Assembly (NCBI GenBank): GCA_004294445.1
Contig: REAZ01000018.1
Span: forward strand, 1 to 64,000
Direction of reading: 5' to 3'
DNA: 64,000 nt
From: Cytophagales bacterium
Lineage (GTDB): Bacteria > Bacteroidota > Bacteroidia > Cytophagales > Thermoflexibacteraceae
Shown: positions 35,144-44,656 of the stretch, piece by piece
Numbering within the stretch: the first letter of the stretch is position 1
Layout: each line of letters starts with the position of its first letter
The notes under the pieces: generated by a model
Told to the model about the DNA's origin: nothing
The model's input: only the letters and a program-made list of their open reading frames with translations
Database searches by the model: none
Program-made: the position numbers and the translations under genes

Positions 35144-36592
35144 TTATTTTTTTGTGTTTGCCAATGCATTTTCTAATGCTTTTATCAAGTCTTTGCCTTC
35201 GTTCTGGCTTGCACGAGGCGGGTTGGCATCATGGAATTTGCCTTCGCCATCTATCAAATAATACTTTGGAATAGCTTGTATATTGTAAGCGCGCGCTACG
35301 GGGTCTTCCCATGCCTTTTCAGCCCAAAGATTTACCCCTTTTACATCATGCTTCTCCATTCCTTTTTTCCAATCTTCCGCTTTGTCGTCTATGGAGATAT
35401 ACAAGAAGACCAAGTCTTTGTTATCTTTAAAATGTTCTTTTACAGGCTTTGAGGCTTTCATTTCTTGGATGCAGGGGCCACACCACGAAGCCCAGAAATC
35501 TAAATAGACCACCTTATTTTTAAAATCTTGTAAACTTACTTCCTGCCCGTTTTCATTCTTAAGCGTGAACGGAATAGCGGGTTTTCCTACGGCATACAAT
35601 TTCATTTTTTCGTAGGTTTTCTCCAAAGCCGCCTTGTATGGGCTATTTGGATATTCTTTGAAAAATTCATCATATTCTTTTTGGGAATCCTTGTTGATAC
35701 CTTCGTAACCAACTGTACTTTTTACTTCTTGTGCCGACACCAACTCTAAAAACTTCCCTTTGAAAAATGCTTTTCGCAAGCCTTTCATTTTTTCTGCTGA
35801 CCAGTCAGCATTGCCCGAAAGTAGCCCTATTTCTGGATATACCATCGAGTAAAGCACATTCATCAGATAGTTTCTGTACATGAATGCCTTAAAAGTAGTA
35901 TCGTTTTGTGCGGGCATATCATTGACGAATTTTCGCTGCTCGGCAGGCAGAGAATAAAAACTAAAATCTTTATTTTTTCTTCTTTCTGAGTAAATAGCAT
36001 TGAATCGATAGTTACTGACCATGCCTTTTAGGTTAGCTTTCCAAACATGATAAAACATTGGGTTTATCTTATTTTTGTACTTTTCTAAGGTGCTAAGTTT
36101 TACTTCTAAAATGGTATCTAAGTAGGCAAACTGCTTATCGATTGGGAGTGATTCATTTTTCTGCACTTGCTCGCCCCACTTTCTCTTGATGTCAGCTTCC
36201 ATATAATCAGCCACGAAGTAGTTAAATTTTTCTGCGTTCTTGCCTTCAAACTTGAGTGACGGGTAGAAATTTTTGGCATCGCAAGTCATTGTTATTTCAT
36301 CATTTGGCTCTAAAATCCACCGATTGGTGCTAATTTCTTTGCCATGCGTAAAATTAAAGCGAGCCAAATCACTTACTTGGGTCGTAAAGACAAAACTGTT
36401 ATTTTTGTCTAAGTCAAGCGTAATATTTTCAGCCTCGTCCATTTCGCCTTTTGTGAGAACAAAAGTTACCTTAGAATCTACGGGATTTAGGATTTTTCCT
36501 TTGATAGTTACATTGTTTTGGGCATTGGCAATGCAAAGCGAAAGGAAAAATGTAATAGTAATTAAAAAGAGTTTTTCTTTCATGGTTTTCAT
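35144..36592 (-). CDS. TlpA-type thioredoxin-domain protein with N-terminal beta region
   Basis: Periplasmic disulfide-handling protein of the Bacteroidota type. A signal peptide (residues about 7-25) precedes a beta-rich domain (about 28-130) with VTIKGKILNPVDSKV-like sequence typical of DUF4369-containing TlpA proteins, a helical middle (about 130-330) and a C-terminal thioredoxin domain with the redox pair C371-G-P-C374 in WASWCGPC. Length 482. Methionines at 1 and 4 are both possible starts. Likely acts as a thiol:disulfide reductase or in cytochrome c maturation. Confidence 0.85.
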   Translation of the reverse strand: MKTMKEKLFLITITFFLSLCIANAQNNVTIKGKILNPVDSKVTFVLTKGEMDEAENITLDLDKNNSFVFTTQVSDLARFNFTHGKEISTNRWILEPNDEITMTCDAKNFYPSLKFEGKNAEKFNYFVADYMEADIKRKWGEQVQKNESLPIDKQFAYLDTILEVKLSTLEKYKNKINPMFYHVWKANLKGMVSNYRFNAIYSERRKNKDFSFYSLPAEQRKFVNDMPAQNDTTFKAFMYRNYLMNVLYSMVYPEIGLLSGNADWSAEKMKGLRKAFFKGKFLELVSAQEVKSTVGYEGINKDSQKEYDEFFKEYPNSPYKAALEKTYEKMKLYAVGKPAIPFTLKNENGQEVSLQDFKNKVVYLDFWASWCGPCIQEMKASKPVKEHFKDNKDLVFLYISIDDKAEDWKKGMEKHDVKGVNLWAEKAWEDPVARAYNIQAIPKYYLIDGEGKFHDANPPRASQNEGKDLIKALENALANTKK

Positions 36593-36783
36593 GATTTTTT
36601 AGTGAAATAAAATAATAGATAATCTGTCAAGTTGGCGATAAAAACTGAGTTGAAAACTTTTTGCAATCTAATACCAAAATTTTAGTGATGCCTGCTTTTA
36701 ACTATCTTTAAAATAATTCTTTTAAACTTTTTAACATCAAAAAAGTAGATAGGCGATTTCGGCAAAAATAAAAATAGTAGCAC

Positions 36784-39700
36784 TCAATCAAAAATCACTT
36801 TGCAATGAGGAAGTAATTGCCTGATTCGTACTTTTTCTACTTCGGAAAATTGATTGCCACTTAAATCTAATTTTTGTAAATTTTTCAGCTTCTCTATTTC
36901 TGTGGGTAAGCTCGTCAGTTGGTTCGTACTCAAATCTAATTCTTTCAAATTGGAAAGTTCCCCGATTTCCGCAGGCATTTTGCTAAGTTTGTTATTGTAT
37001 AAAGTGAGTGTTCTCAATTTTTTGAGATTTCCTATTTCTTTGGGTAGCGTAGTGAGTTGGTTGCCATAAGACTGAAAAGTGATTAAGTGTGTGAGATTTC
37101 CTATTTCTTTGGGCAAGACTTCAATTTGGTTTTTGTCTATGTAAAACTCCTCTAAGTTTACTAAATTACCTATTTCTGTGGGTAATTTGGTTAAATAATT
37201 CTCTACCAGATTTAGAACAGTCAAATTTTTGAGTTTCCCAATTTCTTTGGGTAAAGAGTCGATAGGATTGGTGTTCAAATCTAATACTGTCAAACTTTGA
37301 AGTTCTCCTATCTGAGGTGGTAAAATAGTGAGGTTATTATTACTCAAATCTAAATTTTGCAAATTGGTAAGTTGAGATATTTGAGTCGGTAGTTTGTCTA
37401 TCCAACAGTTTTTTAAACCCAAATATTTTAAATGAGAAATACTTAAAATTTCATTAGGGAACCCAAGAGAATCTTCTTTGTATTGACTTCGGTCAAGCCT
37501 CAATACTTCTAATTGGGGATAAAGAGTCAAAGGAATACTTACATTGATTAGCTTTTCCCGCCTCAAGTCTAAGGCTTTCTTGCTTGTATCCAACTCTTGA
37601 ACCAAATAAGCTACGGCGTATTTATTTCCTATGGTATCTAATAGATATTTAGTATTATAGAAATCTATTACGCTTGCCCAGCCGTCATCATCAAAATTAT
37701 TGGCTTCGCTGTAGCTTCCTAATTTCTCTACTCTATCCCCACGTTTATCCATAAAATAAAACTCATTATTATTAAAAGCAATGGCGAACTTCCCTTCATA
37801 AAAATAAAACGCATTGACTAATTTATCTGCCTGTTCAAAGTTTTTTTGGGCTGTTTGTTTTTGCAAATCAGCCTCTTTGTATTGCTGAAAAGCAAAGCCC
37901 GCCAAGAGCAAAGAAAGCACCCCTACTACGGCAATGATTGTAAACAAAGTATTTTTGAGTCTTTTTGTTCGCTTGTCTTTTTCTTCTAAGAGCCTTTTCC
38001 GCTCCGTACTCTTATCGATAAGTTCTTGTTCCTTTTTTGTCCAAAATTTCATACCGCTTTTGCCCTGTTCCACTATCCGCAAATCGTCCACATCTATATA
38101 CGTGTCGTTATTTTGCTCGAATGCAACTAATTTGTTCTCCAAAATAATAGCGGCACGCTGCCCTGCCTTGTCCGAATTTCTAAACTCTTGCTGAATGATA
38201 GGGGCAAGGGTGTCATGAGCTAAACCTGTTTTGTTTTGAGAGGCATCGGAGAGCAAATAAAGGTCTTTGCACTGCCCAAGCAACTGCTCTACTAATGCCT
38301 GTCGGTCTTTGTAGATTTCCCGAAGTTCCTCCAAATTTTTACTATCCGCAGTGCCTAATTTTGTGGTGTGATGATGGAGTAGGTCTAAATGTAAACCTGT
38401 TTTTTGGAGTTCAGGAAATTTCTTTTCCAATATATTTACTTGCTCATGAAAAAAATCATTCATTAAAATACCTTGCTGCTTTAACTCCTGATATTTTTTG
38501 ACCGAAAAATAACGCAATTCTTCTTTTTCACTTAGTTGCCACATTTTAGTCAGAAGTATCTGCAAAACGGGTGCAATCGGGCTTTCCTTGTCTTCGAGCA
38601 AGTCATCTGCAATGATGGCGGGCAAAGTTTCTTCTACATTCAAGCGGTAAGTACGACGAAGTTTTTCCGTTAGTGTCAGCCCTTTTACGATTTCTATAAT
38701 ATCCTTTTGAGAAATACTTTTTAAAAAAATTTCTTCTCTTGGAATAGAAAAAGTCTTAAAAACTTCCTTGATTTCGGGGTGATATTCCTTCCGATAAGAC
38801 AAAATAAGTTTGCCTTTCGGCTGATTTTGTGGGTCTGAAAATATTTTTTGTATCTCTATTGAAAAATCTTCTAATTCATTGGGCAAATTTGGGTTTGCTC
38901 TTGTATAACATTCCTCTGCTTGGTCTAAAAGAACAATAAAAGGCAAATCTTTTTCCTTGCTTTTCCATACTTCTAATAACTCAATTTCGTTATTTTGGTA
39001 AGTAGTTATGTTTTTAGCATAAAAATTTTCCTTTTTTTTCTCTAAATTTTGAAGTAAAGTAGATAAAGTTTGCTTTTCTGCTCCTTCTGCTATTTCTAAA
39101 GCTAAACTAATTAACTCAATTTGCTTATTAACTATACTTTTTGCTTCATCATTTGAGCTATTTGCTGAATCATTTAACCTTTTTGCTTCATCATTTGAGC
39201 TTTGAGTATCTATTGTTGTTATTTTGACCTGCTCAGAGGAGAGAGAAATAATCCCTAATGCCTTTTTGAAAGTATCTAAAAGTCCCAAAGTAGAGTCGCG
39301 CCTAATGTAACACACATTCGCCACTTGACTGAGGCGAGGTAGCAAGCCCGCATCAAGCAAACTCGACTTCCCTACGCCCGATTGTCCATAAAGCAAAATA
39401 ACTGGGGCAGCATTTTTGTCAGTTGCTCTATTGTATAAATCTCTGATGTAGTAAGAACGTCCAAAAAATATTTCTGCATCCTCCTTGTGATACCTTTCCA
39501 AAAAACGATAGGGCTTTTCAGGTAGGTGCGTTTGTATGACTTCGGGCAAGCCAAAAAGCGGATTGTCCACTGTTTCGGGCAAATTCCAATTCTTGATAAT
39601 TTCTGCTCCCTCTCGCCAAAGTATTTCCCAAGGAAAGCGGTCTGTGAGGACTTCTTTTTCTTGTTTCCTATATAAACCACGCAAATTTGTAGTTCCCTGC

Positions 39701-40317
39701 TGTATTTTTACTTGGTCTATGGCTTCATTCCACGCTCTTTCTAAGTTTGCCCCGTTTCCAATGGCTTTGTAGAACCTGATGGCAAGGTCGGTAGCGATGT
39801 CGTCATTGATGGAATTGCTCGTACCAATCACTGCAGGAATACCCGCCGCTACCAATTCCAAACTTTGCTGCTGAGTACTACAGCCGTTGAAAAAAACTAA
39901 TTTTAAGCCTTTTTGCCTGGCAAAAAAAGAAACTAAGCCTTCTCCATGCGCTACGCTGTTAGTGGTCGAATACCCTAACAGTCGTTTTTGTGAAGTATTG
40001 TTTAAACCACTGTCAAGGTCTCCGACCACTAACAGGGTGGTGGGGGCGTAGTTTTCTAAGAGTAATTGATAGCCGTCTGCATGACCGCCGTAATGAAAAA
40101 CGGCGATTCTGTCCTTATAATTGCTGTCTTGGAAAATGTCTAAAATATTCTCTATGGTTACATTTGCTCTTTCTATTACCTCGCAGAGTCCTGCTTGTAC
40201 TGCTTTTTGGAGTGCTTTTCTGATGCCGTCCATCTCTCTGGGCAGATTGCGTAGGTAGCGGGCATTATCTTCTTTGTCGTTGGCAAAGGCAAGGAAAATG
40301 ATGGGTTTATTTGACAT
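36784..40317 (-). CDS. CHAT protease-STAND NTPase-leucine-rich repeat protein
   Basis: An 1177-residue signalling protein. N-terminal CHAT domain with the caspase-like dyad H79 (in HYGGH) and C146 (in NGCS). Next a STAND NTPase with P-loop GQSGVGKSS (311-319) and Walker B IVLLDQAEE (461-469). A low-complexity insert (371-395) contains a duplicated NDEAK motif. A TM helix (about 790-812) follows, then a WG-repeat-like segment (about 830-920) and eight or nine leucine-rich repeats of 23 residues (about 935-1170, LxxLxLxxNxLxxLP). Proteins with CHAT or other protease effectors joined to nSTAND ATPases and sensor repeats act in phage defence or programmed cell death. The sensor partner and target are not visible. 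It is a single gene. Confidence 0.85.
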   Translation of the reverse strand: MSNKPIIFLAFANDKEDNARYLRNLPREMDGIRKALQKAVQAGLCEVIERANVTIENILDIFQDSNYKDRIAVFHYGGHADGYQLLLENYAPTTLLVVGDLDSGLNNTSQKRLLGYSTTNSVAHGEGLVSFFARQKGLKLVFFNGCSTQQQSLELVAAGIPAVIGTSNSINDDIATDLAIRFYKAIGNGANLERAWNEAIDQVKIQQGTTNLRGLYRKQEKEVLTDRFPWEILWREGAEIIKNWNLPETVDNPLFGLPEVIQTHLPEKPYRFLERYHKEDAEIFFGRSYYIRDLYNRATDKNAAPVILLYGQSGVGKSSLLDAGLLPRLSQVANVCYIRRDSTLGLLDTFKKALGIISLSSEQVKITTIDTQSSNDEAKRLNDSANSSNDEAKSIVNKQIELISLALEIAEGAEKQTLSTLLQNLEKKKENFYAKNITTYQNNEIELLEVWKSKEKDLPFIVLLDQAEECYTRANPNLPNELEDFSIEIQKIFSDPQNQPKGKLILSYRKEYHPEIKEVFKTFSIPREEIFLKSISQKDIIEIVKGLTLTEKLRRTYRLNVEETLPAIIADDLLEDKESPIAPVLQILLTKMWQLSEKEELRYFSVKKYQELKQQGILMNDFFHEQVNILEKKFPELQKTGLHLDLLHHHTTKLGTADSKNLEELREIYKDRQALVEQLLGQCKDLYLLSDASQNKTGLAHDTLAPIIQQEFRNSDKAGQRAAIILENKLVAFEQNNDTYIDVDDLRIVEQGKSGMKFWTKKEQELIDKSTERKRLLEEKDKRTKRLKNTLFTIIAVVGVLSLLLAGFAFQQYKEADLQKQTAQKNFEQADKLVNAFYFYEGKFAIAFNNNEFYFMDKRGDRVEKLGSYSEANNFDDDGWASVIDFYNTKYLLDTIGNKYAVAYLVQELDTSKKALDLRREKLINVSIPLTLYPQLEVLRLDRSQYKEDSLGFPNEILSISHLKYLGLKNCWIDKLPTQISQLTNLQNLDLSNNNLTILPPQIGELQSLTVLDLNTNPIDSLPKEIGKLKNLTVLNLVENYLTKLPTEIGNLVNLEEFYIDKNQIEVLPKEIGNLTHLITFQSYGNQLTTLPKEIGNLKKLRTLTLYNNKLSKMPAEIGELSNLKELDLSTNQLTSLPTEIEKLKNLQKLDLSGNQFSEVEKVRIRQLLPHCKVIFD
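39137..39201. repeat. In-frame 42-bp duplication inside the CHAT-STAND gene
   Basis: A 23-bp perfect direct repeat (39137-39159 and 39179-39201) with a 42-bp period, that is 14 codons, so the frame is kept. It encodes two copies of an SSNDEAK-type segment between the P-loop and the Walker B of the STAND domain. Confidence 0.8.
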
Positions 40318-40362
40318 TTTTTTATCCCTGTTTTTTTAAAACCTCAAGTTAATGTTAATTTT

Positions 40363-41457
40363 TTAAAGCAGAAACTTATTCATCTTTTCTTCTGCTTTTT
40401 CTATTTCCGCTACTAAGCGAAATTGTGTTCTGCACCTATCTATGTTATGGTTTGGGTGTTTTATTTTGTAGTAAATATTTCCCGAAAGATAGTCGGTCAG
40501 GAAGCGAACACCCATGATGAGTGTTATCATTTTCCCCCCAAAAACCAATAACGATTTTTCTTTTTCGGTAATGAAGAATTTTGCCTCTGAAAGATAGCCT
40601 TCTACAAGTTTTTCAAAAATCTCCATGCGTATTTGCACTTTATCAAGATTGGTTTCATCTTCGGCAGAAAGGCTCAAAGACGTACGCATCAAATCTCCAA
40701 AATCATAAATTAAAGTTCCCGCCATGACTGTATCCAAATCTATGACGCAAACGGCTTCTCCCGTAGCTACGTCCATGAGAACATTGTTTATTTTTGTGTC
40801 GTTGTGAGTAACCCTTTGCGGCAGAGAGCCGTCTTGCAGGTAATTGGCTAATTCGGTAGCTATATTTTTATGTTGGAGAGCAAAGTCTATTTCTGCTTTG
40901 GCAGCCTTTAGCGTATCTTCAAGGCTATTTTGGATAGCATTTTCCAGCTGTTCGTACCGCCAGCTTAGGTTGTGGAAATTTGGAATGGTATCGTGCAGCA
41001 GGCTCGGACTCAAATCGGCAAGTAATCGCTGAAATTTGCCAAACCCCTTGCCCGCTTGGAAGGCTTGGTCGGCATTACTCACTACATCAAAAGTAACTGT
41101 ATCGGGGACGAATAGGTAAGCGCGCCAAAAGTTATGCCTATCGTCTTGGATAAATAGTTTTTCGGCAGTTTCTTCGCTTTGCTTTGCGGCAATCACCTCA
41201 AGAATTTGCCTATCTGAGCTTTGATTTAGTGCCGCAAGATGCTGCTTTTGATGCCTGCAAACAGTGGCAATGTTCGCCATTACTTCGGCAGGTTTTTTGA
41301 AAACTTCGTGGTTAATACGCTGAATAATATACTTTTGGAGAGAGGTCGTTACCAAAAAAGTATCATTGATATGCCCTGCACCAAAAGGCACAATACTCAA
41401 AATGTTTCCCTGCAAGGCAAAGTGCTGCGAGATAGCTAATATTTGGGGATAGTTCAT
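40363..41457 (-). CDS. Phosphotransferase-fold kinase, N-acetylhexosamine kinase-like
   Basis: Kinase of the APH/choline kinase fold. The catalytic loop VTHNDTKINNVLMD (aspartate and asparagine of HxDxxxxN) and the metal-binding CVIDLDTVMAGTLIYDFGDLMR are clear. This pattern, with PFGAGHINDTFLV near the start, is that of the NahK-type sugar kinases, which make hexosamine 1-phosphates; antibiotic resistance is unlikely. The frame extends 12 codons to 41493, but the ATG at 41457 is preferred (364 aa). A possible -7 box (TATTTTTG, minus strand 41469-41462) almost touches this ATG. Confidence 0.75.
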   Translation of the reverse strand: MNYPQILAISQHFALQGNILSIVPFGAGHINDTFLVTTSLQKYIIQRINHEVFKKPAEVMANIATVCRHQKQHLAALNQSSDRQILEVIAAKQSEETAEKLFIQDDRHNFWRAYLFVPDTVTFDVVSNADQAFQAGKGFGKFQRLLADLSPSLLHDTIPNFHNLSWRYEQLENAIQNSLEDTLKAAKAEIDFALQHKNIATELANYLQDGSLPQRVTHNDTKINNVLMDVATGEAVCVIDLDTVMAGTLIYDFGDLMRTSLSLSAEDETNLDKVQIRMEIFEKLVEGYLSEAKFFITEKEKSLLVFGGKMITLIMGVRFLTDYLSGNIYYKIKHPNHNIDRCRTQFRLVAEIEKAEEKMNKFLL

Positions 41458-41461
41458 ACAG

Positions 41462-41469
41462 CAAAAATA
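41462..41469 (-). promoter_or_regulatory. Possible -7 box of the sugar-kinase-like gene (leaderless)
   Basis: TATTTTTG on the minus strand fits TAnnTTTG and ends 5 bases before the ATG at 41457, so the mRNA would have almost no leader. Confidence 0.35.
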
Positions 41470-41563
41470 GCGAATAAAGAGATAAAATTTCATAGATTTA
41501 CAAATGAAAGAAGTAATATGCCAATGTAAAGTTAAAATATCTTATTTTTGATGCAAATGTCGC

Positions 41564-41590
41564 TTGGCTTACAGTGATAAACTATCTTTG
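41564..41590 (+). promoter_or_regulatory. Predicted promoter of msrB
   Basis: TTG (41564-41566) and TATCTTTG (41583-41590) are 16 bases apart, slightly tight for the Bacteroidota consensus. The leader to the ATG at 41644 would be about 48 bases. Confidence 0.5.
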
Positions 41591-41643
41591 CACGTAAATT
41601 GGCTATAGTGCTAATACAATATCATTAAACCATTTTTAAGAGT

Positions 41644-42240
41644 ATGAGAAACTTTTTTTTGAAATCATTTTGTTTAATTATCGGACTGGCAATCCTTAGC
41701 AGCTGTAGCCAAGCCCAGCAGAAATCTACAGCAAAAACAGACACTAAAAGTCAAACCCAAAAAACAGAAAATACCATGAGCGAGGACAAATTCATTATCA
41801 AAGACAAGACCTTAGATAACACCAAGATAGACGAAAATAACAAAGTAGTGAAGTCTGAGGAGGAGTGGAAAAAACAGCTAACTCCTGAGCAGTTCCAGAT
41901 ATTAAGAAAAAAAGGAACAGAATATGCTTTTACGGGCAAGTTCTACAAGCACAAAGACAAGGGACTTTACGTTTGTGCGGGCTGTGGGAATGAACTGTTT
42001 ACTTCCGAGCAGAAATACGATTCGGGCTGCGGTTGGCCAAGTTTTTATGACGGCATTGCGGCGGGGAAAATCAAGACGACCTTAGACACTACACATGGCA
42101 TGACGCGCACCGAAATTACCTGCGCTCGCTGTGATGGGCATCTGGGACACGTATTTGAGGACGGACCCAACCCCACAGGTTTACGCTACTGTGTAAACTC
42201 TATTTCTATCGATTTCAAAAAGAAAGAAGAGAATAAATAA
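41644..42240 (+). CDS. msrB: Peptide-methionine (R)-S-oxide reductase, lipoprotein form
   Basis: Reduces the R-epimer of methionine sulfoxide in proteins. The N-terminus is a lipoprotein signal (lipobox LSSC, Cys21) and a Lys/Thr/Gln-rich linker (22-45), which places the enzyme in the envelope. The MsrB domain (about 60-195) has the zinc cysteines in CAGC and CARC, GCGWPSF, and the catalytic cysteine in RYCVNS. Length 198. The gene is convergent with the ABC ATPase gene, whose stop is 1 bp away. Cytoplasmic MsrB is usual, so the periplasmic form is notable. Confidence 0.92.
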   Translation: MRNFFLKSFCLIIGLAILSSCSQAQQKSTAKTDTKSQTQKTENTMSEDKFIIKDKTLDNTKIDENNKVVKSEEEWKKQLTPEQFQILRKKGTEYAFTGKFYKHKDKGLYVCAGCGNELFTSEQKYDSGCGWPSFYDGIAAGKIKTTLDTTHGMTRTEITCARCDGHLGHVFEDGPNPTGLRYCVNSISIDFKKKEENK

Positions 42241-42241
42241 A

Positions 42242-44104
42242 CTATTCTCCTGCGGGCTGATTTGGAGCGGGCTTTTGGTTCTGTTTTTTCCTGCGAAGCA
42301 TCGATTTTCTGATGTCTTCGGGCGTACCCTTAGGAATAGCTTCCAATAGCTTTTTGGTATAGTTAGACTTAGGTTGGGAATAAATCTCATCAGCAAAGCC
42401 CTCCTCTACTATCAGCCCTTCTTGCATCACCAAAATACGGTCTGAAATAAATTTGATAACTGAAAGGTCGTGCGAGATAAAAATATAAGTTAGGTTATAT
42501 TCCTCTTTGAGTTTATTAAGCAAGTTAAGCACTTGTGCCTGCACAGAAACGTCAAGTGCCGAAACGGATTCATCGCAAATGACAAACTTAGGCTCGATAG
42601 CCAGCGTGCGAGCTATACAAATTCGCTGACGTTGCCCACCAGAAAACTCATGAGGGTAGCGGTTGAAGTACATACCACTTAGATTTACAGTTTCAAGCAG
42701 GTGTATTACCTTGTCTTTGCGTTCTTTGTCGTTGCTCCCAATTTTGTGGAGTCGCATCGGTTCTATGATAGCTTCGCCAATCGTAATTCGAGGATTCAAA
42801 GACGAATACGGGTCTTGGAAAACAATCTGAATATCTTTGCGCAACTCTCTCATTTCTTTTGTAGAAGAAATCTTAGATATATCTCTGCCTTGAAAAATTA
42901 CTTCTCCGCTTGTAGGCTGAATAAGGTGCAGAATACTCCTTCCCAAGGTAGTTTTGCCGCAGCCCGACTCCCCTACCAAACCAAGCGTTTCTCCCGGATA
43001 TACATCAAAAGTAACGCCATCCACTGCTTTTTTTATCTTTGTAGCTTTCCCAAGCCAATTTTTTTCTTGCGGGAAATGCACTTTTAAATCTCTTACTTGG
43101 AGGATAGGCTCTTGGGCTACAATTCGCCCTTGTTTCGCCTTTATTTCTTGCAAACTTTGGAAGTTTGACATGATTGCCTGACCAACTGATTTGAATTTTG
43201 CTTCTGACATTTCCACAATGTTCCCATTGCTGTCTGTTTCCATAAAGTCTTTTACTACGGGCAAGACCTTAAGTTTAATGTCTAATCTTGGTCGGCAGGC
43301 AAGCAACCCTTTGGTATAAGGATGCTTCGGATTCGAGAAAATCTCAAATACAGAGCCTTTTTCTACAATTTTGCCATTATACATGACCATCACACTATCA
43401 GCCATTTCTGCTATTACGCCCAAATCATGCGTAATAAATAAGATAGACATTTCTTGGCTTTCGCGGAGTTCCTGCAAAATTTGCAAAATTTCACGCTGCA
43501 CCGTTACGTCAAGGGCTGTAGTAGGCTCGTCAGCTATGAGCAAAGAGGGTTGGCAGGAAAGTGCCATAGCAATCATCACGCGCTGTTTTTGCCCTCCCGA
43601 AAGTTCGTGAGGATAGGCAAGAAAAGCAGAATGAGGAAGTCTTACTCTTTCAAAAATGGCTAAAGTACGTGCTTTTGCACCTTTGTAGTTCATGCCTACT
43701 TCATGCAGCAAAATGGCTTCTGTGATTTGCTCTCCACAGGTAAATACAGGATTTAGCGAACTCATTGGCTCTTGGAAAATCATGGCAATTTCTCCCCCAC
43801 GCAAACTTCGCATCTGCTGATTGCCAAGTTGCATAATATCCACTTTGCCCATAGAAGGGGATTGGAACATCACTTCGCCGTCAATCACTTTCCCCGGAGG
43901 GTCAGGAATGAGCCTCATTAGCGAAAGTGCGGAAACAGATTTACCTGAACCAGATTCTCCTACTATACCAACTGTTTCTCCTTTTTTGATTTTAAAACTT
44001 ACACCATCGATGGCGGTATGCTCGCCTCGCTCTGTAGCAAATTTCACCACCAAATTCGTCGCCTCTAACAGGGTATCGTCATCAATTTCGTTTTCCAAAG
44101 CCAT
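42242..44104 (-). CDS. Tandem ABC transporter ATPase (DppD-DppF fusion type)
   Basis: ATP-binding subunit of a peptide or nickel-type ABC importer with two nucleotide-binding domains in one chain, like GsiA or YejF. Walker A motifs are [10 protein letters not shown] (about 50-59) and [11 protein letters not shown] (about 375-385). Signature motifs LSGGQKQRV and FSGGQRQRI, and Walker B segments [13 protein letters not shown] and [13 protein letters not shown], are present in each half. Each half also ends in an oligopeptide-type C-terminal zinc-binding-like region. Length 620. No permease or binding-protein gene is adjacent; the next gene upstream is a small hypothetical. Confidence 0.92.
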   Translation of the reverse strand: MALENEIDDDTLLEATNLVVKFATERGEHTAIDGVSFKIKKGETVGIVGESGSGKSVSALSLMRLIPDPPGKVIDGEVMFQSPSMGKVDIMQLGNQQMRSLRGGEIAMIFQEPMSSLNPVFTCGEQITEAILLHEVGMNYKGAKARTLAIFERVRLPHSAFLAYPHELSGGQKQRVMIAMALSCQPSLLIADEPTTALDVTVQREILQILQELRESQEMSILFITHDLGVIAEMADSVMVMYNGKIVEKGSVFEIFSNPKHPYTKGLLACRPRLDIKLKVLPVVKDFMETDSNGNIVEMSEAKFKSVGQAIMSNFQSLQEIKAKQGRIVAQEPILQVRDLKVHFPQEKNWLGKATKIKKAVDGVTFDVYPGETLGLVGESGCGKTTLGRSILHLIQPTSGEVIFQGRDISKISSTKEMRELRKDIQIVFQDPYSSLNPRITIGEAIIEPMRLHKIGSNDKERKDKVIHLLETVNLSGMYFNRYPHEFSGGQRQRICIARTLAIEPKFVICDESVSALDVSVQAQVLNLLNKLKEEYNLTYIFISHDLSVIKFISDRILVMQEGLIVEEGFADEIYSQPKSNYTKKLLEAIPKGTPEDIRKSMLRRKKQNQKPAPNQPAGE

Positions 44105-44131
44105 TCTTTTGAGGTGTAAAATAGGTAAAAA

Positions 44132-44560
44132 CTATACTCTTTCTTCGCCCAACAGCCACAGTTCAGCATTTACTTCATCAGTAAAATATTGAATTTGAGG
44201 TAGTTTTTTTTCTACCAATGCTTGCTCTTCTTCTTCGCTTTTGAAAAGCTGCTTGCTCATCTCTGCCTGTGCCAATACCGCCATTCGTAGTTTTGCCTCT
44301 GTTGGCGCATATTCTGCTATTTTGAGGTACTCGCTCTGCACCCAATCTGCCAAATGATTTACATCTATGAAATGAATATTATGCACATCAGACATTACTC
44401 GCAAAGGCTTGTACTTAGTTAGTAATTCTATGTGCATTGCTTCTTCCTGCCCAAGCTCTTCCTCATCACGCTCAGAAGCAGGTAGTAGCCACCTGAACTC
44501 CATAATAGAGAACTGTTTATCATAGTAAATACGCTGAAATTTGCTTTCGTATAACTTCAT
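44132..44560 (-). CDS. Conserved hypothetical protein of the SpoIIAA-like type
   Basis: A 142-residue soluble protein (MKLYESKFQRIYYDKQFSIMEFRWL at the start) with alternating strands and helices like the SpoIIAA-like STAS-fold proteins found in Cytophagales, but without a conserved motif I can name. It is acidic. It lies just upstream of the ABC ATPase gene on the same strand with 27 bp between them, so they may be cotranscribed. A full promoter lies upstream. Confidence 0.6.
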   Translation of the reverse strand: MKLYESKFQRIYYDKQFSIMEFRWLLPASERDEEELGQEEAMHIELLTKYKPLRVMSDVHNIHFIDVNHLADWVQSEYLKIAEYAPTEAKLRMAVLAQAEMSKQLFKSEEEEQALVEKKLPQIQYFTDEVNAELWLLGEERV

Positions 44561-44611
44561 AATAGCTAATATTTATTGGTTTGCAAACTGCTTACTGACA
44601 TCAAGTATATT

Positions 44612-44642
44612 CAAAAGTAATCATTAATTTTTTCCTTTACAA
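44612..44642 (-). promoter_or_regulatory. Predicted promoter of the hypothetical/ABC ATPase operon
   Basis: On the minus strand TTG (44642-44640) and TACTTTTG (44619-44612) are 20 bases apart, a full -33/-7 match. The leader to the ATG at 44560 would be about 45 bases. Confidence 0.6.
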
Positions 44643-44656
44643 AAATAACAAAAAAA

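Noticed and set aside
36784-37400. Regular repeats that could suggest a CRISPR-like array
   Set aside because: The periodicity is about 69 bases and matches leucine-rich repeats in the coding frame; there are no spacer/repeat boundaries.
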